Source: an uncultured bacterium | GTDB lineage: Bacteria > Desulfobacterota > Desulfobulbia > Desulfobulbales > Desulfobulbaceae | Assembly (NCBI GenBank): GCA_903896915.1 | Contig: CAITZN010000184.1 | Location: 1 to 19,534 of the forward strand | DNA length: 19,534 nucleotides | Direction of reading: 5' to 3' | In this document: one piece after another, positions 1-8,079 of the stretch | Layout: every line of letters starts with the position of its first letter | Numbering within the stretch: position 1 is the stretch's first letter | Program-made: the position numbers and the translations under genes | Notes under the pieces: generated by a model | Seen by the model: only the letters and a program-made list of their open reading frames with translations | Databases searched by the model: none | Told to the model about the DNA's origin: nothing

Positions 1-1370
1 AAGAACTGATGGCCGGATTGGAAGCAGCTGTCCGGAGCGCCAAGATCGCACCGGTCTGCGCCTGCGCCTCTCTCGGCAAAAAGGGGTCGAGCATGGTATT
101 GGAGACCATTGTCAATCTCCTACCCTCGCCCGATCAGCGGCCCGCCCGGGTTGGCACCCATCCGAAGAGCGGCGAAACCATCGAGCGCGCGGGTGTGGCT
201 AATGCGCCTTTTTCCGCCCTGGTCTTTAAAACTATGGCTGATCCTTTTGCCGGTCGGTTGACCATTTTCCGGGTATTATCCGGCACATTGAAAGGAGACA
301 CCTTCTACAATTCCACAAAATCCACCTCCGAGCGTTTCGGTCAGTTATACATCATGGCGGGCAAGGAGCAGAAACCGGTCGAGCAGGCAGTACCCGGCAT
401 GGTTGTGGCGGTGGCGAAACTCAAAGAGACTACTACGGGTGATACCCTCTGCGAAGAGACTAAACCCATCGTTTACCGAGCGGTGCAGCCGCTGCCCACA
501 GTCATTGCTTATGCGGTAAGTGCTAAGAAAGGTGACGAGGAGAAACTCTTCTCTTCTATTACCCGGTTGCTTGATGAAGATTTGACCCTGAAACTTATCA
601 GGGAGCAGCAGACCCATGAAATTCTCATCTCTGGTGTCGGGCAAGTCCATCTCGAGGTGGCGGGGGAAAAGATCAAACGGAAATTCGGTGTTGAGATGGA
701 ATTGCGGCCCCCCCGCGTCCCCTATCGAGAAACCCTGAAAGGAAAAACTACGGTACAGGGAAAACACAAAAAACAATCGGGCGGCCGGGGACAGTTTGGC
801 GATTGCACCATCGAGATGGAGCCGCTGGCACGGGGTGAATATTTTCAGTTTGCCGACAAGATCATCGGCGGTGTTATTCCGCAGCAATACCGACCGGCGG
901 TAGAGAAAGGTATCCTGGAGGCCATGGAAAAAGGCGTCATCGCCGGCTACCCTTTTGTTGATCTCAAGGTTAACCTTATCGATGGTTCCTATCACAACGT
1001 CGACTCATCAGAAATGGCGTTTAAAATTGCCGGTTCACTGGCCTTCAAGAAGGGCGTTCTCCTGGCGCAGCCGATTTTACTGGAACCGATCATGGAACTT
1101 GAAGTCCGGGTCCACAAAGATTTTGTCGGCGATGTCATGGGCGACCTCAACAGCCGCCGGGGGCGTGTGCTGGGCATGGACTCGGCCGACAAATACGAGA
1201 TTATCAATGCCAATGTGCCGCAGTCAGAGATCCTCCTCTACGCTTTGGACCTGACCTCTATGACCGGTGGTCGTGGCACTTTTACGGTAAAGTTCTCCCA
1301 CTACGAGGAGGTGCCAGCCCAGATTGCGGAGAAGATCGTCGCCGCCTACAAGGATAAGTCGGAGGAATAG
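1..1370 (+). CDS. Elongation factor G-like protein (EF-G2 type), C-terminal part; 5' end outside window
   Basis: The reading frame is open to the left edge, so the gene starts before the window and the GTPase core motifs are not visible. Counting from the first Met (base 9), the end of the G domain is followed by domain II (about 68-150, with TTTGDTL), domain III (about 163-240), domain IV (about 245-365) and domain V (about 366-450). Domain IV carries KHKKQSGGRGQ at 252-262, and YHNVDSSEMAF at 328-338 is the tip region that enters the ribosomal A site in EF-G. The KHKKQ insertion and the AVAKLKETTTGDTL stretch resemble the second EF-G class (EF-G2, the 'EF-G-like' group) rather than canonical FusA. 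Whether this paralogue translocates, recycles or does something else cannot be told from sequence. The stop codon overlaps the next start by one base, so the two genes are probably co-translated. Confidence 0.9.
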   Translation, partial: ELMAGLEAAVRSAKIAPVCACASLGKKGSSMVLETIVNLLPSPDQRPARVGTHPKSGETIERAGVANAPFSALVFKTMADPFAGRLTIFRVLSGTLKGDTFYNSTKSTSERFGQLYIMAGKEQKPVEQAVPGMVVAVAKLKETTTGDTLCEETKPIVYRAVQPLPTVIAYAVSAKKGDEEKLFSSITRLLDEDLTLKLIREQQTHEILISGVGQVHLEVAGEKIKRKFGVEMELRPPRVPYRETLKGKTTVQGKHKKQSGGRGQFGDCTIEMEPLARGEYFQFADKIIGGVIPQQYRPAVEKGILEAMEKGVIAGYPFVDLKVNLIDGSYHNVDSSEMAFKIAGSLAFKKGVLLAQPILLEPIMELEVRVHKDFVGDVMGDLNSRRGRVLGMDSADKYEIINANVPQSEILLYALDLTSMTGGRGTFTVKFSHYEEVPAQIAEKIVAAYKDKSEE

Positions 1371-1876
1371 TGGCCGATCAGCCTTCCTCTCCTTACAAAT
1401 GCGGCGTCCTAACCCTCAGCGATAAGGGGTCACGCGGTGAACGTGAGGATACCAGCGGTCCGCAATTACAAAAGTTGCTTCGAACTGCTGGATATGAGAT
1501 AAGTGCCTATCTGATCATCCCTGATCAGCAGGATTTGATCGAGCAGACCTTGGTGAAATGGGTGGATGAACTGCAACTTGACTTGATCATCACCACCGGC
1601 GGGACCGGGGTTTCTCCTCGCGACCGAACGCCCGAAGCAACCAGAAATGTGATTGAATTGGAGGTCCCCGGTTTAAGCGAGACCATGCGACAATCTAGTC
1701 TGCAGCAAACCATGCAAGCGGTCTGGTCGCGTGGTATCGCTGGTATCAGGAAAAGATGTTTGATTTTGAATCTGCCCGGAAGCAAGAAAGCGGCTCAGGA
1801 AAACCTTGAGACGGTTTTGCCGGCATTGCAGCACGGACTGTACAAGCTGAAAGGCGGGGAAGCCGACTGCGGCTAG
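1370..1876 (+). CDS. mogA: Molybdopterin adenylyltransferase, MogA/MoaB family
   Basis: The 168-residue protein is full length for the MogA/MoaB family, which adenylylates molybdopterin before molybdate insertion in cytoplasmic molybdenum-cofactor synthesis. Visible motifs are SDKGSRGEREDTSGP at 17-31, the nucleotide/MPT-binding TTGGTGVSPRD at 75-85, the acidic residue E104 in GLSETMR, and NLPGSKKA at 134-141. The start is GTG, using the last base of the upstream TAG. A GGAGG at 1361-1365 inside the end of the EF-G2 gene supports it and implies translational coupling. No other molybdenum-cofactor gene is present. MogA and MoaB cannot be separated confidently by eye. A terminator follows directly. 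Confidence 0.86.
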   Translation: MADQPSSPYKCGVLTLSDKGSRGEREDTSGPQLQKLLRTAGYEISAYLIIPDQQDLIEQTLVKWVDELQLDLIITTGGTGVSPRDRTPEATRNVIELEVPGLSETMRQSSLQQTMQAVWSRGIAGIRKRCLILNLPGSKKAAQENLETVLPALQHGLYKLKGGEADCG

Positions 1877-1895
1877 ATGTCCAAATAGCGACTAT

Positions 1896-1940
1896 AAAAA
1901 AAGCTCCAGGCGCGTGTTGACTCGCCTGGAGCTTTTTTTT
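1896..1940. terminator. Bidirectional intrinsic terminator between mogA and purM
   Basis: A perfect 12-bp stem AAGCTCCAGGCG (1901-1912) pairs with CGCCTGGAGCTT (1923-1934) around a 10-base loop. It is flanked by an A run on the left (1896-1902) and a T run on the right (1933-1940). The same hairpin therefore has a U tract in either direction. It sits between convergent gene ends, so it can end both transcripts. Confidence 0.93.
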
Positions 1941-1992
1941 GTTATACTCGGACGCTCTTTTCAGAACGCGATCGGTCAGCTAGGGATGGTAG

Positions 1993-3051
1993 TTAGCAAA
2001 CTCCATCAATAACGACCCGTATATCGGTACCGGACTGGGCCGGCCGTATTTCTCCGATCACGTAGGGCTGTTCGCCAAGGGCACGAAACTGGTGGAGTAG
2101 ATCATCGACTCTATTTTCGGAGACAATGGCCATCATTCCGATGCCCATGTTATAGGTCCGATACATTTCTGTGACCGTGATACCACCTTTTTCTTGCAGA
2201 TAGGTGAAGACGGGCAAAATTGGCCAGCTGTCCTTTTTAATGTGGGCCGCACAACCGACTGGCAGTATCCGTGGAATATTGTCGATAAATCCGCCACCGG
2301 TGATATGCACCAAGCCATTGATCTTATGGTGCCGGAGAATATTAACCACACTGTCAACGTATATCCGGGTAGGCCGTAGCAACTCCTCTCCGACCGTACA
2401 ACCGAATTCTTCAATGAAATCGCCAGGCTCTTTCTTCAGCTCTTCAAAGAAGACCTTGCGAACCAGCGAGTAGCCATTTGAATGGATACCCGATGAAGCG
2501 AGTCCTATAATTTTGTTCCCTACGCGGATATCGCTCCCATCAATGATGGCGTTACGGTCGTTGATGCCGACCACGAACCCAGCGAGGTCATAGTCGCCGG
2601 GTTGGTACAAACCCGGCATTTCAGCAGTTTCACCACCAATAAGTGAACAGTGGGCCAGTTTGCACCCTGCGGCAATACCTCTGACAACTTCGGTGGCGAC
2701 ATCGAGATCCAAGGTGCTGCTGGAAAAATAGTCGAGAAAGAATAGTGGTTTGGCTCCGCTGACAATCACATCGTTGACGCACATGGCCACCAAATCAATA
2801 CCGATGGTGTCGTGTTTGTTGCACAGTTTGGCCACGGTGAGCTTGGTTCCGACGCCATCGGTAGAGGCGACCAACACTGGATTTTTCAGATCTTCGTTAC
2901 CGATGGCAAAAAGTCCGGAAAATCCGCCAATGTCGGTGAGCACACCGCGTCGATGGGTTTCGGAGACGATTGATTTAATACGGGAAACAAAAAGATTGCC
3001 TTTGTCGATATCGACACCGGCGTCACTGTATTTGGAGGATGATTGCGTCAT
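1993..3051 (-). CDS. purM: Phosphoribosylformylglycinamidine cyclo-ligase (AIR synthetase)
   Basis: The 352-residue protein matches the usual PurM length. PurM closes FGAM to 5-aminoimidazole ribonucleotide with ATP in purine synthesis. Diagnostic segments in order are YSDAGVDIDKGN (8-19), GGFSGLF (42-48), the ATP-binding STDGVGTKL (63-71), IGIDLVAMCVNDV (83-95), GGETAEMPG (139-147), LRPTRIYV (225-232), HITGGG (249-254) and YRTYNMGIGM (297-306). The ATG at 3051 fits the family N-terminus, although no clear Shine-Dalgarno lies upstream. No other pur gene is adjacent. It is transcribed alone toward the shared terminator at 1896-1940. Confidence 0.97.
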   Translation of the reverse strand: MTQSSSKYSDAGVDIDKGNLFVSRIKSIVSETHRRGVLTDIGGFSGLFAIGNEDLKNPVLVASTDGVGTKLTVAKLCNKHDTIGIDLVAMCVNDVIVSGAKPLFFLDYFSSSTLDLDVATEVVRGIAAGCKLAHCSLIGGETAEMPGLYQPGDYDLAGFVVGINDRNAIIDGSDIRVGNKIIGLASSGIHSNGYSLVRKVFFEELKKEPGDFIEEFGCTVGEELLRPTRIYVDSVVNILRHHKINGLVHITGGGFIDNIPRILPVGCAAHIKKDSWPILPVFTYLQEKGGITVTEMYRTYNMGIGMMAIVSENRVDDLLHQFRALGEQPYVIGEIRPAQSGTDIRVVIDGVC

Positions 3052-3241
3052 GAGCAGTATTGTGGGTGTCTATCGCCTATGTTCAAAATGTCCAGAATAT
3101 TGGAAGCATGAACATCATCAAGCGGATGAAATATAAATAAAACCGATAAATAGTCTTAGCACAAATACTTTTTTTGACCGCCCATTGTCAATACCTTTGT
3201 GGATTATTGCACCTCTTGTCGCTTTCTGGTATTGCTGACCC

Positions 3242-3442
3242 ATGAAACTTTTGATCACATTGATAGGACTTATTTTCGTCCTCGAAGGGTTGCCCTATGC
3301 AGCATCTCCCGAATCCATGCAGCGCTGGCTTCAACAGATTCTGGAAATGCATCCAGACCAACTGCGTCGGGTCGGCCTGATAGCCATGACCGTTGGTTTT
3401 TTTCTTTGTTATCTCGCCCAAAAAAGTGAATTTTTCAATTAG
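3242..3442 (+). CDS. DUF2065 (YjeT-like) small membrane protein
   Basis: This is a 66-residue protein with two hydrophobic helices, about 2-20 and 43-60, joined by a polar segment containing LRRVGL. Length, topology and the N-terminal FVLEGLPY match the DUF2065/YjeT family (E. coli YjeT has LVLEGLGP at the same place). The family has no established biochemical role; it is a small inner-membrane protein. The start lacks an obvious ribosome-binding site. A longer ORF in another frame (3199-3429) overlaps it but has no family character. It lies alone, divergent from purM. Confidence 0.78.
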   Translation: MKLLITLIGLIFVLEGLPYAASPESMQRWLQQILEMHPDQLRRVGLIAMTVGFFLCYLAQKSEFFN

Positions 3443-3620
3443 AGGTCCCGCTACAGAAATGAGGTGAATTGAACGCAGCGAAGCCTAATCGCACTGTGCA
3501 CGTCGCGCCTTTATCGAGAATTGGCACGAAGGTGCTTTGCGATCTACCCCGCGCAGACCGGGGTGCACATTAGCCAAGACCTTCAGCCTTTCTGTCTCAG
3601 GAATAACTATTTTTTATCGA
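3443..3620. other. Intergenic stretch with short hairpin-forming segments, no gene seen
   Basis: No reading frame here has coding character. Small inverted repeats are present: ATCGCA (3488-3493) with TGCGAT (3538-3543), a GCAC-GAAG-GTGC hairpin between them, and ACCCCG (3546-3551) with CGGGGT (3559-3564). None is followed by a T run, so this is not a standard terminator. It could be an unrecognised small RNA, a decayed gene or simply spacer. Confidence 0.3.
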
Positions 3621-3650
3621 TTGACTTTGCTCTTTGCTGGTCATTACAAT
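3621..3650 (+). promoter_or_regulatory. Predicted sigma70-type promoter for corA
   Basis: TTGACT (3621-3626) and TACAAT (3645-3650) are separated by 18 bp, each one mismatch from consensus. Transcription would begin near 3657, leaving a leader of about 160 bases before corA. I recognise no known Mg2+ riboswitch in that leader. Confidence 0.6.
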
Positions 3651-3817
3651 GACTATGGTCATTTGCAGTGAGAATCTAAAGTTTTCCCGGTTTGGCCTGT
3701 GATATGTGCAGGGTGGACGAAAAACTTCGTCGAACTCTTCGTTGGATACTTTTTAATTTCATAAACATGAACCTATGCGCAATCCGCGCTTCTTAAAGAA
3801 GATCCAGGAAAGCAGTA

Positions 3818-4750
3818 ATGGTCAATTATTTTTTCTTAGAGAATAAAGTAGTCAGGATGGAAAGCGGCAACAGTTCCGTGAGTCCTAATATTTTCTGGAT
3901 CGATCTTATCAATCCTACAGATGAAGAAAAACATCAGGTTGAGAAGGATTTCCGGGTGGAACTCTTCACCAAGCAGGAGAGCGAAGAAATCGAAAGTAGT
4001 TCGAAATATGTCGAGACCGAAGATGAGATAGGTATAAACCTCAATTTCCTTATTCAGGAGGACGACAACTTCCTCAATGAACCAGTGTCCTTCATCATCA
4101 AGGACAAAATATTGATTACCCAGCGCACGCATGAGTTTCGTTCGTTTTCTGAGACATACCGAAAACTGCGGGCGATAAAGCCGGTCGATGGTGATGATGT
4201 TTTTTTGACAATTCTAGAAACCAGGATTGATTTTGATGCAGATCTCATTGAAACTATTACGGATAAAATTTCTGCTATCAGTAAAGAAATGATCGGTAAC
4301 AAAGAACCGAACCGTGATCTCCTCTTGAAAATAACCGCACTGCAGGAATCAACCATTGCCATCCGCGAAAATATTGTTGAGAAACAACGCATTCTTTCTT
4401 CCCTGCTCAAAAGCAAAATGTTCCCGAAAGAGGACTATGCCAATATGCGTATTATGATCAAGGACATAGGCTCACTTCTTGATCACACCTCCTTTAATTT
4501 CGAACGGCTCGAATTCCTCCAGAACACCTTTCTTGGTTTGGTTGACATGGAACAAAACCGGGTGATCAAGATTTTTACCGTTGTGACTGTGATTTTTATG
4601 CCGCCCACCCTCATCGCTAGTGCCTATGGAATGAATTTCAAGTTCATGCCCGAATTGGAGCAGATCTGGGGGTACCCCTTTGCAATCCTGTTGATGATAC
4701 TGTCTTCAGCCTCGACGCTTTATTTTTTCAGGCGAAAAAAATGGCTCTAA
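3818..4750 (+). CDS. corA: CorA-family magnesium/cobalt transport channel
   Basis: The 310-residue protein has the CorA plan: a soluble alpha/beta N-terminal domain, a long helical stalk (about 130-250) and two C-terminal membrane helices (about 251-269 and 286-303). The signature YGMN is at 270-273, directly after the first membrane helix. It is followed by the loop segment MPEL (277-280), and the C-terminus is basic (RRKKWL). The GMN motif forms the pore mouth that binds hydrated Mg2+ in pentameric CorA of the inner membrane. An AGGA sits upstream of the ATG. Ion selectivity (Mg2+, Co2+, Ni2+ or Zn2+ export) cannot be read from sequence. A second Mg2+-linked protein (CNNM type) is encoded 2 kb downstream. 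Confidence 0.95.
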   Translation: MVNYFFLENKVVRMESGNSSVSPNIFWIDLINPTDEEKHQVEKDFRVELFTKQESEEIESSSKYVETEDEIGINLNFLIQEDDNFLNEPVSFIIKDKILITQRTHEFRSFSETYRKLRAIKPVDGDDVFLTILETRIDFDADLIETITDKISAISKEMIGNKEPNRDLLLKITALQESTIAIRENIVEKQRILSSLLKSKMFPKEDYANMRIMIKDIGSLLDHTSFNFERLEFLQNTFLGLVDMEQNRVIKIFTVVTVIFMPPTLIASAYGMNFKFMPELEQIWGYPFAILLMILSSASTLYFFRRKKWL

Positions 4751-4872
4751 TAAACGCCTGATGCATTTTGGCTCTGGATAAGGCTGTACCAGATTATATT
4801 TTCCTGCTTATCCCAAGGCTCCCACAACCGTTTAAGAAAACCACATTTAGTCTCTTTTTTTCGACCAGCACA

Positions 4873-5958
4873 ATGAAATCCATTTATATCGTCGTTATCA
4901 CATTAGTTGTCGGCTGGCTGTTGTTCCAGACCTTTCAACCCTCTCTTCACAACCCCAAAGCAGTACCCCGGCCCATTGAAGCTCGTGGCGATCTGGCGGC
5001 TGATGAAAAAAACACTATCGATATTTTTCGCAACGCCGCCCCTTCGGTGGTCTATATCACCAGTATCGCGGTTCGGCGCAACCTGTTCAGTCTGAATGTT
5101 TACGAGATTCCTCAGGGGACGGGCTCAGGATTTATCTGGGACAAACAGGGGCGAATCGTCACCAACTACCATGTCATCTCAGACGCGAGCAGGTTAGAGG
5201 TTACTCTTGCCGACCATTCCTCCTGGAAAGCCGTGCTGGTAGGTGCGGCCCCTGATCGTGACATTGCGGTCTTGCAGATCTCAGCACCCGCTGACAAGTT
5301 GCGACCCTTAACTATTGGAGAATCCAAGGATTTACTAGTCGGCCAGAAGGTATTTGCCATCGGCAATCCGTTTGGCCTCGACCAGACCTTGACCACGGGG
5401 GTGGTGAGTGCGCTCGGACGGGAGATAACTGCAGTCACCGGTCGAACCATCCGTGATGTCATCCAGACCGATGCGGCCATTAATCCCGGTAATTCTGGGG
5501 GGCCTCTACTGGACAGCGCAGGTCGGTTGATCGGAATCAATACGGCAATTTACAGCCCATCTGGTGCCAGTTCGGGCATTGGTTTTGCTGTTCCGGTCAG
5601 AGAGGTCAACCGGGTGGTACCGCAGATCATCAGTCAAGGGAAACTGATCAGGCCGGGATTGGGTATCACCCTTGCCAACCGCAACCTGAGCAAAGAACTG
5701 GGGTTAGAAGGCGTGCTTGTGCTCAGGGTGCTGCCCGGCTCAACAGCTGAAAAGGTCGGATTGCGGGGCTCAACCCAAGTACGCGACGGCTTGGTGGTGG
5801 GGGACGTTATTCTGGAGGTCAACGGCAAGAAAGTGGGGGATCATGATGCCTTGCGCGATGAACTGGAACGGCATGAGGTCGGCGAGACCGTCATCCTCAC
5901 CCTGATGCGAGACGCCTCAACAGTCGATGTGAAAGTTCCGCTTGAGGCGATGAACTAA
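4873..5958 (+). CDS. Membrane-anchored HtrA/DegS-like serine protease with one PDZ domain
   Basis: From the ATG at 4873 the protein has 361 residues, close to DegS length. A single N-terminal hydrophobic helix (about 3-21) serves as membrane anchor or signal. The trypsin-like domain carries the triad H100 (TNYHVI), D130 (DRDIAVL) and S208 (NPGNSGGP). A C-terminal PDZ domain covers about 265-355. The architecture predicts a periplasm-facing protease for envelope protein quality control or regulated cleavage, but no anti-sigma factor (RseA) is nearby. The frame stays open to a TTG at 4768, adding 35 residues. I prefer the ATG because it places the hydrophobic helix at the extreme N-terminus, though neither start has a good ribosome-binding site. 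It lies 122 bases after corA and could share its transcript. Confidence 0.9.
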   Translation: MKSIYIVVITLVVGWLLFQTFQPSLHNPKAVPRPIEARGDLAADEKNTIDIFRNAAPSVVYITSIAVRRNLFSLNVYEIPQGTGSGFIWDKQGRIVTNYHVISDASRLEVTLADHSSWKAVLVGAAPDRDIAVLQISAPADKLRPLTIGESKDLLVGQKVFAIGNPFGLDQTLTTGVVSALGREITAVTGRTIRDVIQTDAAINPGNSGGPLLDSAGRLIGINTAIYSPSGASSGIGFAVPVREVNRVVPQIISQGKLIRPGLGITLANRNLSKELGLEGVLVLRVLPGSTAEKVGLRGSTQVRDGLVVGDVILEVNGKKVGDHDALRDELERHEVGETVILTLMRDASTVDVKVPLEAMN

Positions 5959-5981
5959 GCCTTAGTGGTGGCCGAATATCG

Positions 5982-6656
5982 TTAGATCAGAGAGGGTTTT
6001 TTCTTGCGGGTGCTGCTGGTCAAGCGACCGATGAGCCAGCCGACCAGCAAGACACTGCTGCCGACAAGAAACCATTTGATAGACTCGTTTTTCCTCAGCA
6101 CAGTGTTCTCAATCTGGGCGGTAGCCAGTTTAGCCTGCAGTTCCTCTATCTGTTGCTGCGCCTCGCCCAGAGAGGTTTTTGCGTGCAGTACGCCGTTGGG
6201 ATCGCTCGCCAGGGTTTGGTATTTATCAGCGAGGGTGCTCCTGTCGGTAGTGCAGGTTGCGAATTCTTTCCTAAGGCGAACGTTTTCATCGTTCAGTTCT
6301 TTGAATCGAGCCGGGATATCAATGGATGTACCCTCAGCACCCCCTTTGAGATTGCTGGCCGGCAGGAAAGGCGAACTGCTGAGGAAACGGCTCCGCACCC
6401 AGCCTTCGCCGGCATTGGGTAAACGGACGAGCGACCACTCCTTGTCTCCTTTAACCAGTTCGACCGCTGAGCCGATGGACAAGTTGGCCAACGTTTTGGA
6501 TGTGTTGTCCTGTTTCTGCCGGATGGTGACATCCAGACTCGGTTTTACATATCTGGTTTCCGCCGCCAGGACTGGCGTAGCCGCAAGGCAACCGAGCAGG
6601 AGCATGGAGAGGGTGGTACGCATAGGCCGATGATAAGAAGACAGCATGATGTTCAT
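5982..6656 (-). CDS. YgiM-like SH3-domain envelope protein (TIGR04211 type)
   Basis: From the ATG at 6656 the protein has 224 residues. In order it has a secretion signal with hydrophobic core MLLLGCLAATPVLA (18-31), a bacterial SH3 domain (about 34-95) with EGWVRSRFL, a helical coiled-coil stretch (about 115-190), a membrane helix (about 194-212) and a basic tail (RKKK). This is the layout of E. coli YgiM, including the mature start AETRY. I chose this start because AGGAA lies 8 bases upstream. An in-frame ATG at 6623 begins closer to the signal core but lacks a ribosome-binding site, and the frame also runs upstream to 6869 without merit. SH3b domains often bind peptidoglycan, but the exact role is unknown. 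Its end converges on the protease gene with a 23-base gap. Confidence 0.83.
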   Translation of the reverse strand: MNIMLSSYHRPMRTTLSMLLLGCLAATPVLAAETRYVKPSLDVTIRQKQDNTSKTLANLSIGSAVELVKGDKEWSLVRLPNAGEGWVRSRFLSSSPFLPASNLKGGAEGTSIDIPARFKELNDENVRLRKEFATCTTDRSTLADKYQTLASDPNGVLHAKTSLGEAQQQIEELQAKLATAQIENTVLRKNESIKWFLVGSSVLLVGWLIGRLTSSTRKKKPSLI

Positions 6657-6889
6657 GAAAACAATTCCTGAGTGACAAAGGATAAAAAGGATACGAAGAG
6701 ATGGTGTACCCTGTAGTTCTTTAACTGCTGGTAAACGGTGAATTTCAGGAGCTACCTGTCGGCACTGAGGTTCGAAAAAGCATTGCCCTAATCCAGATTG
6801 TCCTGATTTCGGCGGCAAACTACCATGAATCGGAGTGAATCGCCAGAATCCACTGTGTCGGGAGTACACATTTTTTTTTGGGAAAGCGG

Positions 6890-7924
6890 TTAGACGGTGT
6901 GAAGTTTCTTTTTTCTAATCCGGGCGAGTTCCCGCATATTGCGCGCCTTATCGGATTCATCAACGATTTCTCGGCCGATAATTTCTTCAATGATGTCTTC
7001 CATGCTGATCACGCCGGTCACACTGCCGTATTCATCGACCACGACAAAAAGATGCTGGTACCTTTCAAAAAAATCGATAAAAATTCGATCCAGATGGGCA
7101 GTTTCCGGGACAAAATGCACCGGCCGCATAATCTGTGACAGTTTAAGGTTATTTTGACCAACAGCAGCAGCCATTAGCACATCCTGACTCAAGACAATAC
7201 CTACTACATTATTCGGCTCACGGTCGTAGACAGGTACTCGGCTGTGCATGCGCCATTTTCCTTCCATACGTGCCGCTTCCTTGATGGTCAGGGTCTGTAA
7301 AGCGGAAAAGGTGACGGTTCGCGGGGTCATGACCTGACGGACTGTTTTTTCTCCAAGCTGGAGGATGTTGGCGATCACCGTTTCCTGTCCGGCTTCGATT
7401 TCTCCAGATTTTCTACTGAGACTAGCGATGGTTTTCAGTTCTTCTGCCGAAATTTGATGTGTCTTATGGCTGTTGGGCACGAGACGGGTCATGAATTGTG
7501 CCAGCCAGATCAGGGGCTTGAGCAGAAAAATCATCACTTGCAAAGGCACGACGATATAAGGGCCCAATTGCCTGGCAAAGGTCACGCCAATTGTTTTAGG
7601 CAGGATTTCGGTGAACAGCAGAATCGCCAGTGTGAAACAGATCGAAAACCAGATCAGGCCATGCGGACCAAAGAGAGAGACAGCATACGCACCAGCCACA
7701 GCGGCCCCGGCAGTGTGCCCTACGGTGTTAAGAGTCAGGATCGCCGTGATCGGTTGTTCAATGTTTTCTTTCAATTTTTTCATGCCCAGAGCCTGGCGGG
7801 GATGGGTTTCATTCATCAGTTCGACCTGTGGAGCCGATAACGACAGGAGTACGGCTTCAAAAAGAGAGCAGGTCATTGAAACGAGCAGCGCGCAACCGAC
7901 AGCAATAAGAAATATGGTTAACAA
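6890..7924 (-). CDS. CNNM/CorC (hemolysin C-like) transmembrane CBS-domain protein
   Basis: The 344-residue protein has an N-terminal DUF21/CNNM membrane domain (about 1-145, with the family sequence TEILPKT at 105-111). Two CBS domains follow (about 197-255 and 263-320, ending GSVTGVISMEDIIEEI). The family is linked to Mg2+ (and Co2+) transport or resistance at the inner membrane, and CBS pairs usually bind adenine nucleotides. It stops about 20 residues after the second CBS domain. It therefore lacks the CorC_HlyC C-terminal domain of longer members; nothing suggests truncation by mutation. The start is TTG at 7924, supported by GGAGG five bases upstream. It is divergent from pepA and upstream of the YgiM-like gene on the same strand, with a 233-base gap. 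Confidence 0.92.
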   Translation of the reverse strand: MLTIFLIAVGCALLVSMTCSLFEAVLLSLSAPQVELMNETHPRQALGMKKLKENIEQPITAILTLNTVGHTAGAAVAGAYAVSLFGPHGLIWFSICFTLAILLFTEILPKTIGVTFARQLGPYIVVPLQVMIFLLKPLIWLAQFMTRLVPNSHKTHQISAEELKTIASLSRKSGEIEAGQETVIANILQLGEKTVRQVMTPRTVTFSALQTLTIKEAARMEGKWRMHSRVPVYDREPNNVVGIVLSQDVLMAAAVGQNNLKLSQIMRPVHFVPETAHLDRIFIDFFERYQHLFVVVDEYGSVTGVISMEDIIEEIIGREIVDESDKARNMRELARIRKKKLHTV

Positions 7925-7929
7925 GGCGT

Positions 7930-7934
7930 CCTCC
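7930..7934 (-). promoter_or_regulatory. Ribosome-binding site that fixes a TTG start
   Basis: On the minus strand GGAGG lies five bases before TTG (7924-7922). This spacing is ideal, and it places the first membrane helix at the N-terminus. That supports the rare start codon. Confidence 0.75.
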
Positions 7935-8035
7935 GCGATGTTTTTAAAATTTTTGGCAGGGTATCCGGAAACAGGAGCTTTGCCAATTGAGCTTCAACCA
8001 ACTTTAGTGTATGAAAAGTTTACAATAAACAGTTA

Positions 8036-8065
8036 TTGAGAGTTTTGAAAGTGTTTCGCTATGAT
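8036..8065 (+). promoter_or_regulatory. Possible sigma70-type promoter for pepA
   Basis: TTGAGA (8036-8041) and TATGAT (8060-8065) are 18 bp apart, each one mismatch from consensus. Transcription would begin near 8072, only just ahead of the ribosome-binding site, so the leader would be unusually short. A weaker alternative is TTGAGC (7987-7992) with TATGAA (8010-8015) at 17 bp. Confidence 0.4.
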
Positions 8066-8079
8066 CAACGTGGGGAGGG

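Noticed and set aside
345..995. 216-codon minus-strand frame inside the EF-G2 gene
   Set aside because: It is antisense to conserved EF-G domains II-IV and has no domain signature.
4768..4872. Upstream TTG extension of the HtrA-like protease (35 residues)
   Set aside because: It has no ribosome-binding site. The added residues would place a second hydrophobic patch before the natural N-terminal anchor. The ATG at 4873 gives the usual DegS length.
6004..6633. 209-codon plus-strand frame opposite the YgiM-like gene
   Set aside because: The minus strand encodes a signal peptide, SH3 domain and membrane helix in the right order. The plus-strand frame is its shadow.
6657..6869. Upstream in-frame extension of the YgiM-like protein to ATG 6869
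   Set aside because: It would bury the secretion signal behind more than 70 residues rich in Cys, His and Pro. The AGGAA-supported ATG at 6656 restores a normal signal peptide.
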